Shown here one piece after another: positions 10,277 through 19,309 of a stretch of DNA of 59,689 nucleotides. Source of the stretch: Candidatus Jettenia ecosi. Lineage in GTDB: Bacteria > Planctomycetota > Brocadiia > Brocadiales > Brocadiaceae. Position numbers and translations under genes: made by a program. The stretch covers positions 1-59,689 of the forward strand of contig SULG01000010.1 of NCBI GenBank assembly GCA_005524015.1, given 5' to 3'. The stretch's first letter is position 1. Every line of letters starts with the position of its first letter. The notes under the pieces were generated by a model. That model made no database searches. It had not been told where the DNA came from and saw only the letters and a list, made by a program, of their open reading frames with translations.

Positions 10277-12187
10277 TTACTTAGGGGTGCTGGTTAATTG
10301 TTCGAGAAATGCCTCGACACGCGTCTTGATTTGTCCTTCACTGCTTGCAGTATAATCACAATTAAGATGAAGGAGCGGAATATTTTTCTCGTGGAATGTC
10401 TTTTTAATCACCGGATAATCCAAGAGATTATGATCGCAAAACTTCAGGGTATGATAAATTGCCCCATGAATCGATTTTTCCTGCATTATCGCTAATACAT
10501 TGTTAATTCTCTCGAAGACGTTCACCATACGGGAACAAGGAGCGCGCGTGATGTATCTTTTGGCAATAGAGAGAATGGGGTCATTGCTCATGCTAATTTG
10601 AGCATCAAAGTATCTGCTGCCGTTACATAAATCCTCGGCAACGACCTTGGCGCCCGCATCTTCAATGACCTTCATAATTTTTTCATTTTCCATAATACTA
10701 CCCCAGATAAAGAGCCGGGGTATATCCCGTGTATCGCGAACATCGCCTTTCTGCTTCATAACATGATTCAGGTACACATTGAATTTCTCTGGAAGGACGT
10801 TAACACCCTTCTTTAATAAGGAAAATATTTCATATCCAGATTGTCCGATGTACCCGCTCCAGTACTTTTGTAAAAACAACCGTACCCTTTCCCGGGCAGC
10901 ATTATACAGGGAAATACTATGATTTATATCATCATGGTGAATTTTCAAGGTAAAATACGATTCGAGCTTTTCCTTTAAATTTTTTAGCAGGTTTGCATAG
11001 TAGTAAACTGCGGCATCGTCGGTATTTTTTGGAATATCCAGGATATAGTTAAATGTCTTTTTCCCTTCGTCCAATCGAATCCATGCATCATAGAGCCTGC
11101 GCATTCCATCACATGAATTAACGAATACCATGCCTTTAAAATCTTCCAGATTACCGTTGATTTTTTGATCAACAACCGCTTTGATATAGGGGCAAATATT
11201 GCCACAAAGCACTTCATTGGCAGCACCACACGATTCCTTTTCAGCACCCTTAATCCTGACGGGGTGAAATCCTGCAGCACGAATAAGTTCTACCGGGGTA
11301 TAAGAACAAAAATATCCAATCTTAGGCAAATTATGATCTTCTACCGAAAACTCCGCAATGGATATCTCCGTTGAGGTGTTTCCGGAAACGGATGCGGAGG
11401 TACTGACTTTTGATCGTGCCTTTTCCAGGGCTATCAATGCAGCTCCAAGCGCTCCATTGATTTGAGGTTCTTCCGATATCCTGATCTTACAACCAAGATT
11501 TCTCTCCAACTCTGCTACAACGCCAATATTTTTTGCAACTCCACCCGTCATAACAATTTCTTCTTCCAGGCCAATTCTCTTGACCTGTGCAGTGATACGT
11601 TTAGCAATAGAAATATGTAATCCCCGGCAGATGTCTGCTGCTTTATGGTCAGCGCCAATAAGAGATACTACTTCAGATTCCGCAAAAACCGTACAGAGAC
11701 TGCTAACAGAAACATTCTCTTTTCCGTTAAGCGAAAGCCCGCCCATATCTTCCAGATCTATTTCTAATGTCCTGGCCATAACCTCCAGGAACCGGCCCGT
11801 TCCCGCAGCACACTTATCATTCATAATAAAATCAAGGACGTTTCCATTTGCATCAACCTTAATGACCTTACTATCCTGCCCCCCGATGTCAATAATAGTC
11901 CGGGCATTGGGAAAATAATAATTAGCCCCCTTGGCGTGGCAGGTAATCTCCGTTACAACCTCATGAGCAAATGGTACTTTTATACGTCCGTATCCTGTAG
12001 CAATAATATAATCAATATCCTTTTCTGATAATTTATTTTCCGTAAGTATCTGATGATATGTTTTATCTGCTGCTTTTTTACTGCTGGCGCCAGTTGGAAT
12101 AATTACAGAAGAAAGAATCTCTTTTTTTTCATTTAACAAAATCCCGTTCGTCGACATCGAACCAATATCGATTCCTATCGTATACAT
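10277..12187 (-). CDS. BadF/HgdC-type ATP-dependent activase fused to a dehydratase-like domain
   Basis: Residues 1-265 form an ASKHA ATPase activator: phosphate loop IGIDIGSMSTNG, DIGGQDSK near 100, the cluster cysteines C126 (in KCAAGTGRF) and C165 (in SSLCTVF), and GGVAKN near 215. The 39-residue gap between the cysteines is that of the HgdC activator, where a [4Fe-4S] cluster bridges the dimer. From about 295 to 636 a second HgdB/BcrC-like domain follows (CSYTPVELIRAAG, SCGAANEVLCGNICPY, NSCDGMRRLYDAW, APCSRM). The N-terminus delivers low-potential electrons; the C-terminus is a possible acceptor together with the downstream subunit. The fusion recalls double-cubane cluster reductases more than classical dehydratases. 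The function remains open. Confidence 0.82.
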   Translation of the reverse strand: MYTIGIDIGSMSTNGILLNEKKEILSSVIIPTGASSKKAADKTYHQILTENKLSEKDIDYIIATGYGRIKVPFAHEVVTEITCHAKGANYYFPNARTIIDIGGQDSKVIKVDANGNVLDFIMNDKCAAGTGRFLEVMARTLEIDLEDMGGLSLNGKENVSVSSLCTVFAESEVVSLIGADHKAADICRGLHISIAKRITAQVKRIGLEEEIVMTGGVAKNIGVVAELERNLGCKIRISEEPQINGALGAALIALEKARSKVSTSASVSGNTSTEISIAEFSVEDHNLPKIGYFCSYTPVELIRAAGFHPVRIKGAEKESCGAANEVLCGNICPYIKAVVDQKINGNLEDFKGMVFVNSCDGMRRLYDAWIRLDEGKKTFNYILDIPKNTDDAAVYYYANLLKNLKEKLESYFTLKIHHDDINHSISLYNAARERVRLFLQKYWSGYIGQSGYEIFSLLKKGVNVLPEKFNVYLNHVMKQKGDVRDTRDIPRLFIWGSIMENEKIMKVIEDAGAKVVAEDLCNGSRYFDAQISMSNDPILSIAKRYITRAPCSRMVNVFERINNVLAIMQEKSIHGAIYHTLKFCDHNLLDYPVIKKTFHEKNIPLLHLNCDYTASSEGQIKTRVEAFLEQLTSTPK

Positions 12188-12215
12188 TCTACGAAGTCTC
12201 CTTTATTTACAATGG

Positions 12216-12605
12216 TTATTCAGTCTCGGGCTTGGGTGGTAGCATACTCATCCAGATATTGAATATGAACAAACCTACAGAAATCACTATCAGACCAGCG
12301 AAGATTTCTGCAACCGGATGTATTGGGCGGAAACATACCAAGCCTACAAGACCGATATTTGCAAGATAGAATTGAAGAGTACCTATTTTGGGATAGGCAA
12401 GTGGTGTTCCTGAAAATCTAGGCAAGATATGATATCCAACTCCATAAATCATCATCGACATCCACCCTAAAAGGTTTAAATGTACATGGACGAACAGGAG
12501 TTGAGCTGGGTAGCTTCTCATAGAGACCATAATAATACCAAGAATAGCTGCGATGAAAAAATAAATCAGGCTTGCACGCACAAAATTTTTAGAAAGCGGA
12601 CTCAT
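12216..12605 (-). CDS. small haem-copper-oxidase subunit I-like membrane protein
   Basis: This is a 129-residue protein with about four transmembrane helices (roughly 13-30, 36-62, 75-92, 100-118). It contains histidines of the cytochrome oxidase subunit I type: H40 and H42 in FVHVHLNLLGW and H59 in YGVGYHILPRF. A full subunit I has twelve helices, so this is a short relative, possibly a haem or NO-binding membrane protein. A strong ribosome binding site (AAAAGGAGCC) precedes the ATG. It sits 28 bases upstream of the activase gene on the same strand and may be co-transcribed with it, which would place a redox membrane protein next to a low-potential electron-transfer system. The function is not established. 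Confidence 0.6.
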   Translation of the reverse strand: MSPLSKNFVRASLIYFFIAAILGIIMVSMRSYPAQLLFVHVHLNLLGWMSMMIYGVGYHILPRFSGTPLAYPKIGTLQFYLANIGLVGLVCFRPIHPVAEIFAGLIVISVGLFIFNIWMSMLPPKPETE

Positions 12606-12832
12606 ACGTTAAAGGCTCCTTTTTAATATCCCCGAATGGCTTAATAAATGCCTTAAAAATATACAAGCACAAAAATATCGAAAAAGTTAGAATATATTAA
12701 AAATATGGATTGTCAAACAAAAAATTATCATGATACAATATCAAAGAGAGTAACATGAGATATTTATTAACTTATATCCATTTCAAAAATATCGTTTGTT
12801 GTGCTTAATTTGTAAAATATCTGGAGATGCAC

Positions 12833-13300
12833 ATGACTTGGCAGCAAAGTAAGAATAAGGCCGTTTATAAAAAATCCAATAGCATAAAAGATACGTTATT
12901 CAAACCAAATAAAACTACCATGATGTATGCAAAAAGACTCTTAATTTCAACAGACGCTGCAGAGCGACAAGTTCTGGGTCAAAAATTACTTACTGAGATA
13001 TCGCAATCTCTATCAATTCCTCCTCCACAACTTAACGTATACGATAAGCGTCAGAATCACTCTTTGAAAGATGGTAAGCTCATGAAGAAGACGTATGGAA
13101 CTTATAAAGCAGGAAATATTACGATCAATAATAGGACAGCAATACGGCAAACAGTCGTCGCCTCTAAAACATTTCTCGATACCCTGATTCATGAGTTTAT
13201 GCATCATTACGATTATGAAGTGCTCAAATTACCATCAAGTTTACATACAGCAGGTTTTTACTATCGATTAGGAGATATAATGAAAAAACTGATCAGATAG
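12833..13300 (+). CDS. SprT-like zinc metalloprotease domain protein
   Basis: The protein has 155 residues. Its only recognisable motif is HEFMHHYD near residue 120, an HExxH zinc-protease signature. This is preceded by a strand reading GNITINNRTAIRQT, a common arrangement in SprT/YgjP-like or predicted metallopeptidases of unknown role. The ATG at 12833 is preferred to 12827 because GGAG lies at 12823-12826, a proper six bases upstream. It stands alone on the plus strand between minus-strand operons. There is no signal peptide. Substrate unknown. Confidence 0.6.
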   Translation: MTWQQSKNKAVYKKSNSIKDTLFKPNKTTMMYAKRLLISTDAAERQVLGQKLLTEISQSLSIPPPQLNVYDKRQNHSLKDGKLMKKTYGTYKAGNITINNRTAIRQTVVASKTFLDTLIHEFMHHYDYEVLKLPSSLHTAGFYYRLGDIMKKLIR

Positions 13301-13471
13301 GTAAAGCTAGAGGTTTATAATTATGGTATAACCATACTCAGATAATAAAAAATAAATAGTTACATGAACCTGAAAGAGATAGTTTACTATACTCCGGAAG
13401 TTTTTATTTATCTGAATAACAAGAAGCTTCTAAGATGAAAAGGTCTTATGAACTTAACAATAATAGTCTGC

Positions 13472-14038
13472 TTATTGCGCTACCTTAAAATCCTCATCGT
13501 TTGTTGATTGCGTCTCTTTTGGCGCCTTATTTCCCTTTATCTCTTCTTCATCACCCCTTATCTTGTTTGGAATACTTTCAGGAACGAGAGAGACCACCGT
13601 CTGCATGCCTTTCCCTATCTGAGTTGCAATCTTTGATGTAGCAATCGTGTCACTCGTTGGTTTACTGCAAAATGACAAGACTCCAAAAATAATTACACCA
13701 CAAAAGATAATTCCTTTGATAATTCCTAATAGTCCGCCAAATAACCGGAGCCCAATTCCCATACTCCATGCATCTAAGGCTCTCTTTATAATATCGGTGA
13801 TGATGTAGGTAATAATAAGCGCCGTCCCAAAAATGATAAAGTAACTTAACATATTTGCTGTCGGTGGAACAAAAACACCTCTTAAGATATTACTCAAAAT
13901 ACCATAAAAGAAGACGGCTGTAAAGAAGGAGATTAGCAAACACACAATCCTTATACACTGGATAACAGGTCCGTTGGAAAGCCCAAAGATAGCGGCAAAA
14001 AATACGAGCGTAAAGATTGTATAATCAATCCAATTCAT
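13472..14038 (-). CDS. CvpA-family membrane protein
   Basis: CvpA-like inner-membrane proteins (colicin V production family) have four helices and poorly known roles. Here MNWIDYTIFTLVFFAAIFGL opens the first helix, the other helices lie near 30-50, 65-85 and 100-125, and GLRLFGGLLGIIKG before the last helix matches the family. The start at 14038 lies 8 bases after the AsmA-like gene's stop; a longer reading would run back into that gene. The C-terminal tail is charged and rich in E, K and T. It is the last gene of a run after the apgM-like and AsmA-like genes. Confidence 0.75.
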   Translation of the reverse strand: MNWIDYTIFTLVFFAAIFGLSNGPVIQCIRIVCLLISFFTAVFFYGILSNILRGVFVPPTANMLSYFIIFGTALIITYIITDIIKRALDAWSMGIGLRLFGGLLGIIKGIIFCGVIIFGVLSFCSKPTSDTIATSKIATQIGKGMQTVVSLVPESIPNKIRGDEEEIKGNKAPKETQSTNDEDFKVAQ

Positions 14039-14045
14039 TCCTGAA

Positions 14046-15161
14046 TTATTTTTCCTTTTTCTGTTTCTTCTTTGAAGTAGCCAAAAAATCATTCACCAGA
14101 TCACGAAGGAGATGCTCTAAATTATCCTTGGGTAATTTAATCGAAATCTCCGGATCTTTTGTTGTACCCCGTATTTCTACCGGCAATGTATTTTGTCCTA
14201 AAACCACACTTGCAATTTTTTCAATATCCTTACCCAAATGCTCTTTACGAAAGGCAACAGCAACATCATACGATATCGCACCTTCAAGCTCAGCCATACC
14301 AGATGCATTTATGCTCATTAACGGGCCTTCCATCTCCATTTTTTGAGTATACATTTTACCATCTTTGATCTGTATCGACGCTTCCACGAAATCAAATGAA
14401 TACGTATCCTTTATCCCTGCAATCCCTAATAAGGAAGAAAATAGTTTATTTCCCCGGACATACCCATCCCTTACTTTAATATGTATATCTGCATCCAATT
14501 CTTTATTGACTACTTTTTTGTCCAAACCTTTACCTTTTAGGTAACCGCTCAAACTCAAAATACCGCCTATTTCACCCTCTTTTATAGCAAATAACGGAAG
14601 GAGACGAACAGCCTGTATATCTTGAGTAATATACACATCTTTCGCATCAATAAAAACATCGAATACTGGTTCTTTTTCATGGAGGTCAATTGTTCCCTTT
14701 ATCGTAGTAGGACCATCATTCACACACAACCTTGCATGGATAAAGACAATATCGTTTTTGAATGAAAATTCGTCTGTAACGAGATCTTCTACCAGGAATT
14801 GATTCTCATAGTTTATCTGCTGTATAGAAATTTTCTTCAGAACAAATTCTTTTGTAAGGAGCGAGAGCAATTTTACCTCACTCTGGATCTCCTCAAATCG
14901 TATGGGAGACGTTTCTTTTATCTCTTGTTTTTGAATAATAAGATACGAGATAGTAATTTGATTAGGCCAATGAAAGGAGATCGGTCCGATTTCATGGATA
15001 GATTCAAATCTGTCTTCCAATGCCTGAGCAACCTTTCGTCTTACAAAACTTTCAGAAATACCGAGCGGAACTGTTAAAATCGTAATGAAAGCGATACAAA
15101 ATACTATGCCAAAAGAGATTGCAATCCATTTTAATAAAGTTCCTTCATTACTTATTTGCAT
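14046..15161 (-). CDS. AsmA-like envelope protein
   Basis: AsmA-like proteins are anchored in the inner membrane and span the periplasm with long beta-rich grooves implicated in lipid transport or outer-membrane biogenesis. This 371-residue protein has one N-terminal transmembrane helix (about 11-32), then beta-rich sequence with a conserved-looking GYVRGNKLFSSLLGIAGI segment near 235 and a late GMAELEGAISYDVAVAF stretch typical of the AsmA C-terminal region. It ends in a lysine-rich tail. The start overlaps the end of the ApgM gene by 14 bases, indicating one operon. Family assignment is from the pattern, not from a catalytic motif. Confidence 0.65.
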   Translation of the reverse strand: MQISNEGTLLKWIAISFGIVFCIAFITILTVPLGISESFVRRKVAQALEDRFESIHEIGPISFHWPNQITISYLIIQKQEIKETSPIRFEEIQSEVKLLSLLTKEFVLKKISIQQINYENQFLVEDLVTDEFSFKNDIVFIHARLCVNDGPTTIKGTIDLHEKEPVFDVFIDAKDVYITQDIQAVRLLPLFAIKEGEIGGILSLSGYLKGKGLDKKVVNKELDADIHIKVRDGYVRGNKLFSSLLGIAGIKDTYSFDFVEASIQIKDGKMYTQKMEMEGPLMSINASGMAELEGAISYDVAVAFRKEHLGKDIEKIASVVLGQNTLPVEIRGTTKDPEISIKLPKDNLEHLLRDLVNDFLATSKKKQKKEK

Positions 15162-16446
15162 ACTTGACTAGCAATGGCAAAAGCTGAACACCGAGTATTT
15201 TCCCAATCTTCCCTGTACTGCAAACCTTTTCTGAAAAGGATTTTGTATTATCTGGTTTAATACCTCCACCACAAATGAGTAAAGGAACGGGATCATCTGA
15301 GTGCGATTTTAGTTTGCAAGGAGTTGAATGGTCGGCGGTGATCGCAACAATAGTTTTATCAAGGTCTATATGATTAATTAAGGGTGCAAGGTAATACTGA
15401 TCAATCGTCTCAATCACCATTTTTTTCTTCAGTGCATCACCATCATGCCCAGGCACATCTGGTCCCTTAATATGAATATAAAGCCCATCGTACTTTTTCA
15501 TATGTTTTATCGTCATTTCTGAGCGTAAAGTATAATCTTTTTCCAGATCTTGTGTGGGAGGGGGAAGGGGAATTATCTTCATACCCGTCAATAACGCAAT
15601 ACCCTCTTCGGTCGGCATCTCTACAAAACATCCAAAATTCTTCTTAAATTTACTCTTCATGGCAGGAAGTTTCGGAAGGCGATCACCGGCATCTCTCAGA
15701 AGAACAAGATTTGCGGGAAGAAACCCCTTTTTTATACGCTCTTTATTAATTTCGGATTGATCCAACACCTCACAACTTTTAAGGGTAAATTCATTTACCA
15801 GTAATGCAGAACGATATGCAGCCTCGATGTCTGGGCAGTCTTTTGCCGGCGCACAATACTCAACAACATTCTCAAAACTCCCCGTTTTTCTTGCAACTCC
15901 CAGGACGCCATGTTTTGTATATGCAGGGTCCGTATTGGTAACATATCCGGAAAGCTTCTTCTTTACACCACGGATGGCCAATACAGCTCTATATTCAAGG
16001 GTATTTTTTAATTGAAAGGTAGAAGGGGCGGAAGTCAATTTTACTTTTTTGTTAATTTCTTTACAGAGTTGCGCTGCCTCTTCTGTAGAAAGATTTCTTC
16101 CGACGCGACGATCCTTTATAGCCCTTCCGCTTCCTCTTGTAGCAAAATTTGCCCGAAAGGCAAGATCACCATCGCTGATTTTTATTCCTGCAGCAAGCGC
16201 TTCTAAAGGGCCCCGACCGGTATAATATTTCATGGCATCATATCCCAGGATACTAATCACCGCAACGTCAGACTCAGGTGCAATGTCTTTTCCCACCGTA
16301 TACATCACCCCAGTCTGCCCTTCTTTTGCCAGCATATCCATAGTAGGGGTAGATGCTGCCTCTAAAGGTGTACGATTATCAAGCTCTTTACAAGGATACT
16401 TTCCATCCCCGAGTCCATCCAATACAATATATAAAATTTTTTTCAT
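15148..16446 (-). CDS. apgM: 2,3-bisphosphoglycerate-independent phosphoglycerate mutase, archaeal type
   Basis: It interconverts 3- and 2-phosphoglycerate in glycolysis/gluconeogenesis. The 432-residue protein belongs to the alkaline-phosphatase superfamily: metal-binding start KKILYIVLDGLGDG, the GRGPLEALAAGI segment, HIKGPDVPGHDGD near 325 and ITADHSTPC near 370. The length and motifs are those of the archaeal ApgM type, distinct from GpmI. The ATG at 16446 has a good AAGGAG about eight bases upstream, whereas the longer ORF to 16482 has none. It overlaps the AsmA-like gene downstream. Confidence 0.92.
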   Translation of the reverse strand: MKKILYIVLDGLGDGKYPCKELDNRTPLEAASTPTMDMLAKEGQTGVMYTVGKDIAPESDVAVISILGYDAMKYYTGRGPLEALAAGIKISDGDLAFRANFATRGSGRAIKDRRVGRNLSTEEAAQLCKEINKKVKLTSAPSTFQLKNTLEYRAVLAIRGVKKKLSGYVTNTDPAYTKHGVLGVARKTGSFENVVEYCAPAKDCPDIEAAYRSALLVNEFTLKSCEVLDQSEINKERIKKGFLPANLVLLRDAGDRLPKLPAMKSKFKKNFGCFVEMPTEEGIALLTGMKIIPLPPPTQDLEKDYTLRSEMTIKHMKKYDGLYIHIKGPDVPGHDGDALKKKMVIETIDQYYLAPLINHIDLDKTIVAITADHSTPCKLKSHSDDPVPLLICGGGIKPDNTKSFSEKVCSTGKIGKILGVQLLPLLVKYANK

Positions 16447-16903
16447 AGTTAATAATCTCCTTATAGCCTTTCTCTCGTGCAACTACAAACTTCACAAATT
16501 ATAAAGTATAATGAGACCAAAGAAATATTTTACGTAATCTCCTGATCTCGTTTACCCTAAACAATGCGAAAGGGTCTTCCTGAGAAGATCCCTTACATGA
16601 ATGGTAATTGTATTGTTGGCCTTATTTAGAGCTTTGGCGCTCTCGTCGCAATTCTTAATGTATAGGAATTTCTTCTGTAGGGCAACCCTTCCGGATTGTT
16701 ATCCTACGTGCATATTCAGGCGGGGGAGGCAAGGCTTTACAGGCTGTCCGAGAATGCAATTACCACCTGCAACATATGCTATATGTTACGTCTATTGCAA
16801 TAGTTAATCAATATACAGTATGGATTTGATCCGTAAAAACAATTCTCGGACAGCCTGTAAAGCCTCGCCCTACATCTTAATAAGTTTATTTATTATAGCT
16901 GTA
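16447..16903. other. intergenic region holding an inverted-repeat element
   Basis: No coding sequence is convincing here. The stretch contains a 142-base inverted repeat (16728-16869) between the apgM 5' end and the fumarase beta 3' end. Confidence 0.5.
16728..16869. repeat. inverted-repeat element (MITE-like)
   Basis: Two 28-base arms (16728-16755 and 16842-16869) are reverse complements with a single mismatch and share the core AGGCTTTACAGGCTGTCCGA. An 86-base AT-rich centre without an ORF separates them. The layout resembles a non-autonomous miniature element or a dispersed intergenic palindrome. No target-site duplication is obvious. Confidence 0.6.
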
Positions 16904-17459
16904 TCATATCCTAACATATTTTGCAACCCCTTCTTTGTACAAATCATTCCCATATATATCATTAGCAACTACTACAGGAAAATTCTCAACTTCAAGCCTC
17001 ATAATAGCTTCAGCACCCAGGTCTTTGTAGGCAATAACATCTGCCTTTTTTACAGCTTTTGCCAGCAAAGCAGCCGCACCGCCTGTAGCAGCAAAATAAA
17101 CGGCTTTGTAATGTACCATAGCCTCAATAACACGCTGAGAACGATTACCTTTCCCTGTGTGCCTTGAGACCTTTTGACAATAATTGAGGTGTATATACGT
17201 CCATTCGGTAGCTCGTAGTTGGACCACAAGAACCAATAGGATTGCCAGGGCGGGCGGGGCTTGGGCCGACGTAATAGATAATTTGATTCCGCGCATCAAA
17301 AGGCAGTTCTTTACCCTGATCAATAAGCTCCACAAGCCGTTTATGTGCTGCATCCCTGGCGGTATAAATAACTCCGCTAATCATAACCTTATTCCCAATC
17401 CTGAGACGGGGAATATCATTCTCTATCATAGATGTTTTTAGATAGAGTATCCCTGACAT
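16904..17459 (-). CDS. fumarate hydratase class I, beta subunit (frame broken once)
   Basis: Class I fumarases interconvert fumarate and malate with a [4Fe-4S] cluster; in the two-subunit form the beta chain is about 185 residues. Reading begins at 17459 (MSGILYLKTSMIE) with GKVMISG-type and SCGPTTSYRMD motifs, reaches LLSKGLKAH and stops at 17145-17147. The rest of the family sequence (TGKGNRSQRVIEAM, FAATGGAAALLAK, VANDIYGNDLYKEG) continues in another frame to 16904. A one-base indel between about 17148 and 17172 explains both. It lies two bases after the alpha subunit gene. Base-calling error or a recent mutation is likely. Confidence 0.88.
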
Positions 17460-17460
17460 A

Positions 17461-18318
17461 CTATTTTCCTAATAATACGGTTTTAACCCGATGAGCATGG
17501 CATTCGATATTCACAGCTACCGGCAAACTTGCAATATGACACGGGTAGCGTTCCACATGGACAGCCATAGCCGTAATCCAGCCGCCAAGTCCTTGTGCAC
17601 CAATGCCCAAATTATTTATCCGTTCCAACATCTCTTGTTCTAACGCAGCAGTATCAGGATCACTATGCTTCGTCCCCATATCTCTCAATAGTGCTTTCTT
17701 GGCCAAAAGGGCGGCATAATCAAATGTACCGCCAATCCCAACACCTACAATAATAGGTGGACACGGATTGGCTTGTGCTATCTTTACGGTTTCTCCTACA
17801 AAATTGATCACACCTTCTCTGCCATCAGATGGTGTTAGCATAGCAATACGGCTCATATTCTCACATCCGCCACCTTTAGCCATAAGAGTAATCTTTAGAT
17901 AATCTTCAGGTATAAGCTCTGTATGGATAATAGCCGGTGTATTATCGCCCGTGTTGATTCGGTTGAGAGGGTCTGTAACAATCGATTTTCGCAGGAAACC
18001 GTCCTTATATCCTTTACGAACACCCTCATGAATGGCATCATAAAGACGTCCCCCGGTAACCTCTACATGCTCGCCCAATTCTACAAAAACAACTGCAACT
18101 CCGGTATCCTGGCATATTGGCATCTGGCATGTACGGGCAATCCTTGCGTTCTCTAATAACTCTGCAAATATCTCTTTTGCAACAGGAGATCCTTCCGCCT
18201 CATATGAATCTTCCAGGGCAGTAGAAATATCGTCATTTAAATTGAAGTTGGCATCCATGCAAAGCTGAGATACCTTTTCAATTATTTCGGATGCGCTAAT
18301 CCTGGTACGTATAGCCAT
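17461..18318 (-). CDS. fumarate hydratase class I, alpha subunit
   Basis: This is the [4Fe-4S]-binding half of a two-subunit class I fumarase (or the related tartrate dehydratase), 285 residues. Cluster cysteines are recognisable in PICQDTG (C69), GGGCENMSR and ANPCPPIIVGVGIGG, and the family end AHRVKTVLLGK is present. The start overlaps the GNAT-oxidoreductase gamma fusion by 23 bases, and the beta subunit follows two bases after the stop. The operon ties fumarate/malate conversion to a 2-oxoacid:ferredoxin oxidoreductase component, as expected for a reductive or branched TCA sequence. Fumarate is the likelier substrate; tartrate is the alternative. Confidence 0.9.
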   Translation of the reverse strand: MAIRTRISASEIIEKVSQLCMDANFNLNDDISTALEDSYEAEGSPVAKEIFAELLENARIARTCQMPICQDTGVAVVFVELGEHVEVTGGRLYDAIHEGVRKGYKDGFLRKSIVTDPLNRINTGDNTPAIIHTELIPEDYLKITLMAKGGGCENMSRIAMLTPSDGREGVINFVGETVKIAQANPCPPIIVGVGIGGTFDYAALLAKKALLRDMGTKHSDPDTAALEQEMLERINNLGIGAQGLGGWITAMAVHVERYPCHIASLPVAVNIECHAHRVKTVLLGK

Positions 18319-19309
18319 AGCGTACTGCCTTTATATTCTCATCGAGAAATTGTGATGGAAATTCGGAAGCAAAGTTTACTGTCTCAATATTAATACCAAT
18401 CCTGCTAAGCACCCTGCCAAGGGCAATCATATTAACAAAGATAGGGCTGTTAAATTGCTCTATGGCAAGTTTCTCGAATGGAATACGATCACTTGCAGGA
18501 CAACGGAGTTCACACTTTTTACATTCCGCATCACAGGCAGACGATTCGATGAGCACAAGTTTTGCCTTAACTGAAGGATCGAGTATTTTTGAAAGCTGAA
18601 GCCCAATATCTGCCTCTTCAAAAAAGGGAACATCGATCTTATCATCCGAATATACAATCTCTGCCCGAATATTGCCGCCACGTACCGTGGCATCATAGAT
18701 AAGGTTCAGGGAGACCTCTTTTCCCAATTTCGCTAAAATACTGGCCAGTACATGAGCCATAAGTTTAATTCCCTGACCTGCCTCACCTGCCAGTACAATC
18801 TTTTTTGAACGATGCTCCTCTGGTACCCTGGCAATCTTCCGCACCATAAGAATAATATTCACACCAAAAAACCGATCATCAATAAAAGCTATCTCTTTAA
18901 ATCCGTGCTTTTGAAAAAGATGATACGCTGCTTTCTCAGAGGGATAGGTAAATAGCTTTGCCTCATAACAACCTCTTTCCATGAAGAGACTCAGGGTCTC
19001 CTGTAAGATTTTATCCCCGTATCCCTTCTTTCTGTATCCCGGGTCTATTCCCATCCAATGGATATTACCTACGCCTTCTGAAACCCAGGCAAATAGAAAC
19101 CCTACAATCTTTCCATCTTCTTTGCCAACGAGATAAATACAGTCTTTATTATTGAGTCGCTTCTTAACCTCTTCCACAGAATACCTATCCTTAAAATGCA
19201 GGCGTTCAACCTCCTGGCTCTCAGCATGTAATTCATTTATACTGCTATGGAAAAGGCCTATAGTTGTTTCTACATCGGATTCTTTGAGATTCTCAATAAC
19301 AAAAACCAT
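18296..19309 (-). CDS. GNAT acetyltransferase fused to a 2-oxoacid:ferredoxin oxidoreductase gamma subunit
   Basis: Residues 1-155 are a GNAT fold (acetyl-CoA loop in DPGYRKKGYGDKIL, then AAYHLFQKHGFKE). Residues 168-337 match the gamma (KorC/PorG) subunit that carries part of the oxidoreductase core: KIVLAGEAGQGIKLMAHVLA, then YDATVRGGNIRAEIVYSD. Cysteines C259, C263, C266 and C270 form a C-x3-C-x2-C-x3-C cluster that I do not know from standard gamma subunits and that could bind metal. No alpha or beta oxidoreductase subunit lies in the window. The stop overlaps the fumarase alpha start by 23 bases, so expression is coupled. The GNAT substrate is unknown; it might acetylate the complex or sense acetyl-CoA. 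Confidence 0.78.
   Translation of the reverse strand: MVFVIENLKESDVETTIGLFHSSINELHAESQEVERLHFKDRYSVEEVKKRLNNKDCIYLVGKEDGKIVGFLFAWVSEGVGNIHWMGIDPGYRKKGYGDKILQETLSLFMERGCYEAKLFTYPSEKAAYHLFQKHGFKEIAFIDDRFFGVNIILMVRKIARVPEEHRSKKIVLAGEAGQGIKLMAHVLASILAKLGKEVSLNLIYDATVRGGNIRAEIVYSDDKIDVPFFEEADIGLQLSKILDPSVKAKLVLIESSACDAECKKCELRCPASDRIPFEKLAIEQFNSPIFVNMIALGRVLSRIGINIETVNFASEFPSQFLDENIKAVRYGYTYQD

Noticed and set aside
16904..17353. Independent 149-residue protein
   Set aside because: Only its C-terminal two thirds is meaningful and it completes fumarase beta; the N-terminal part is an out-of-frame reading.
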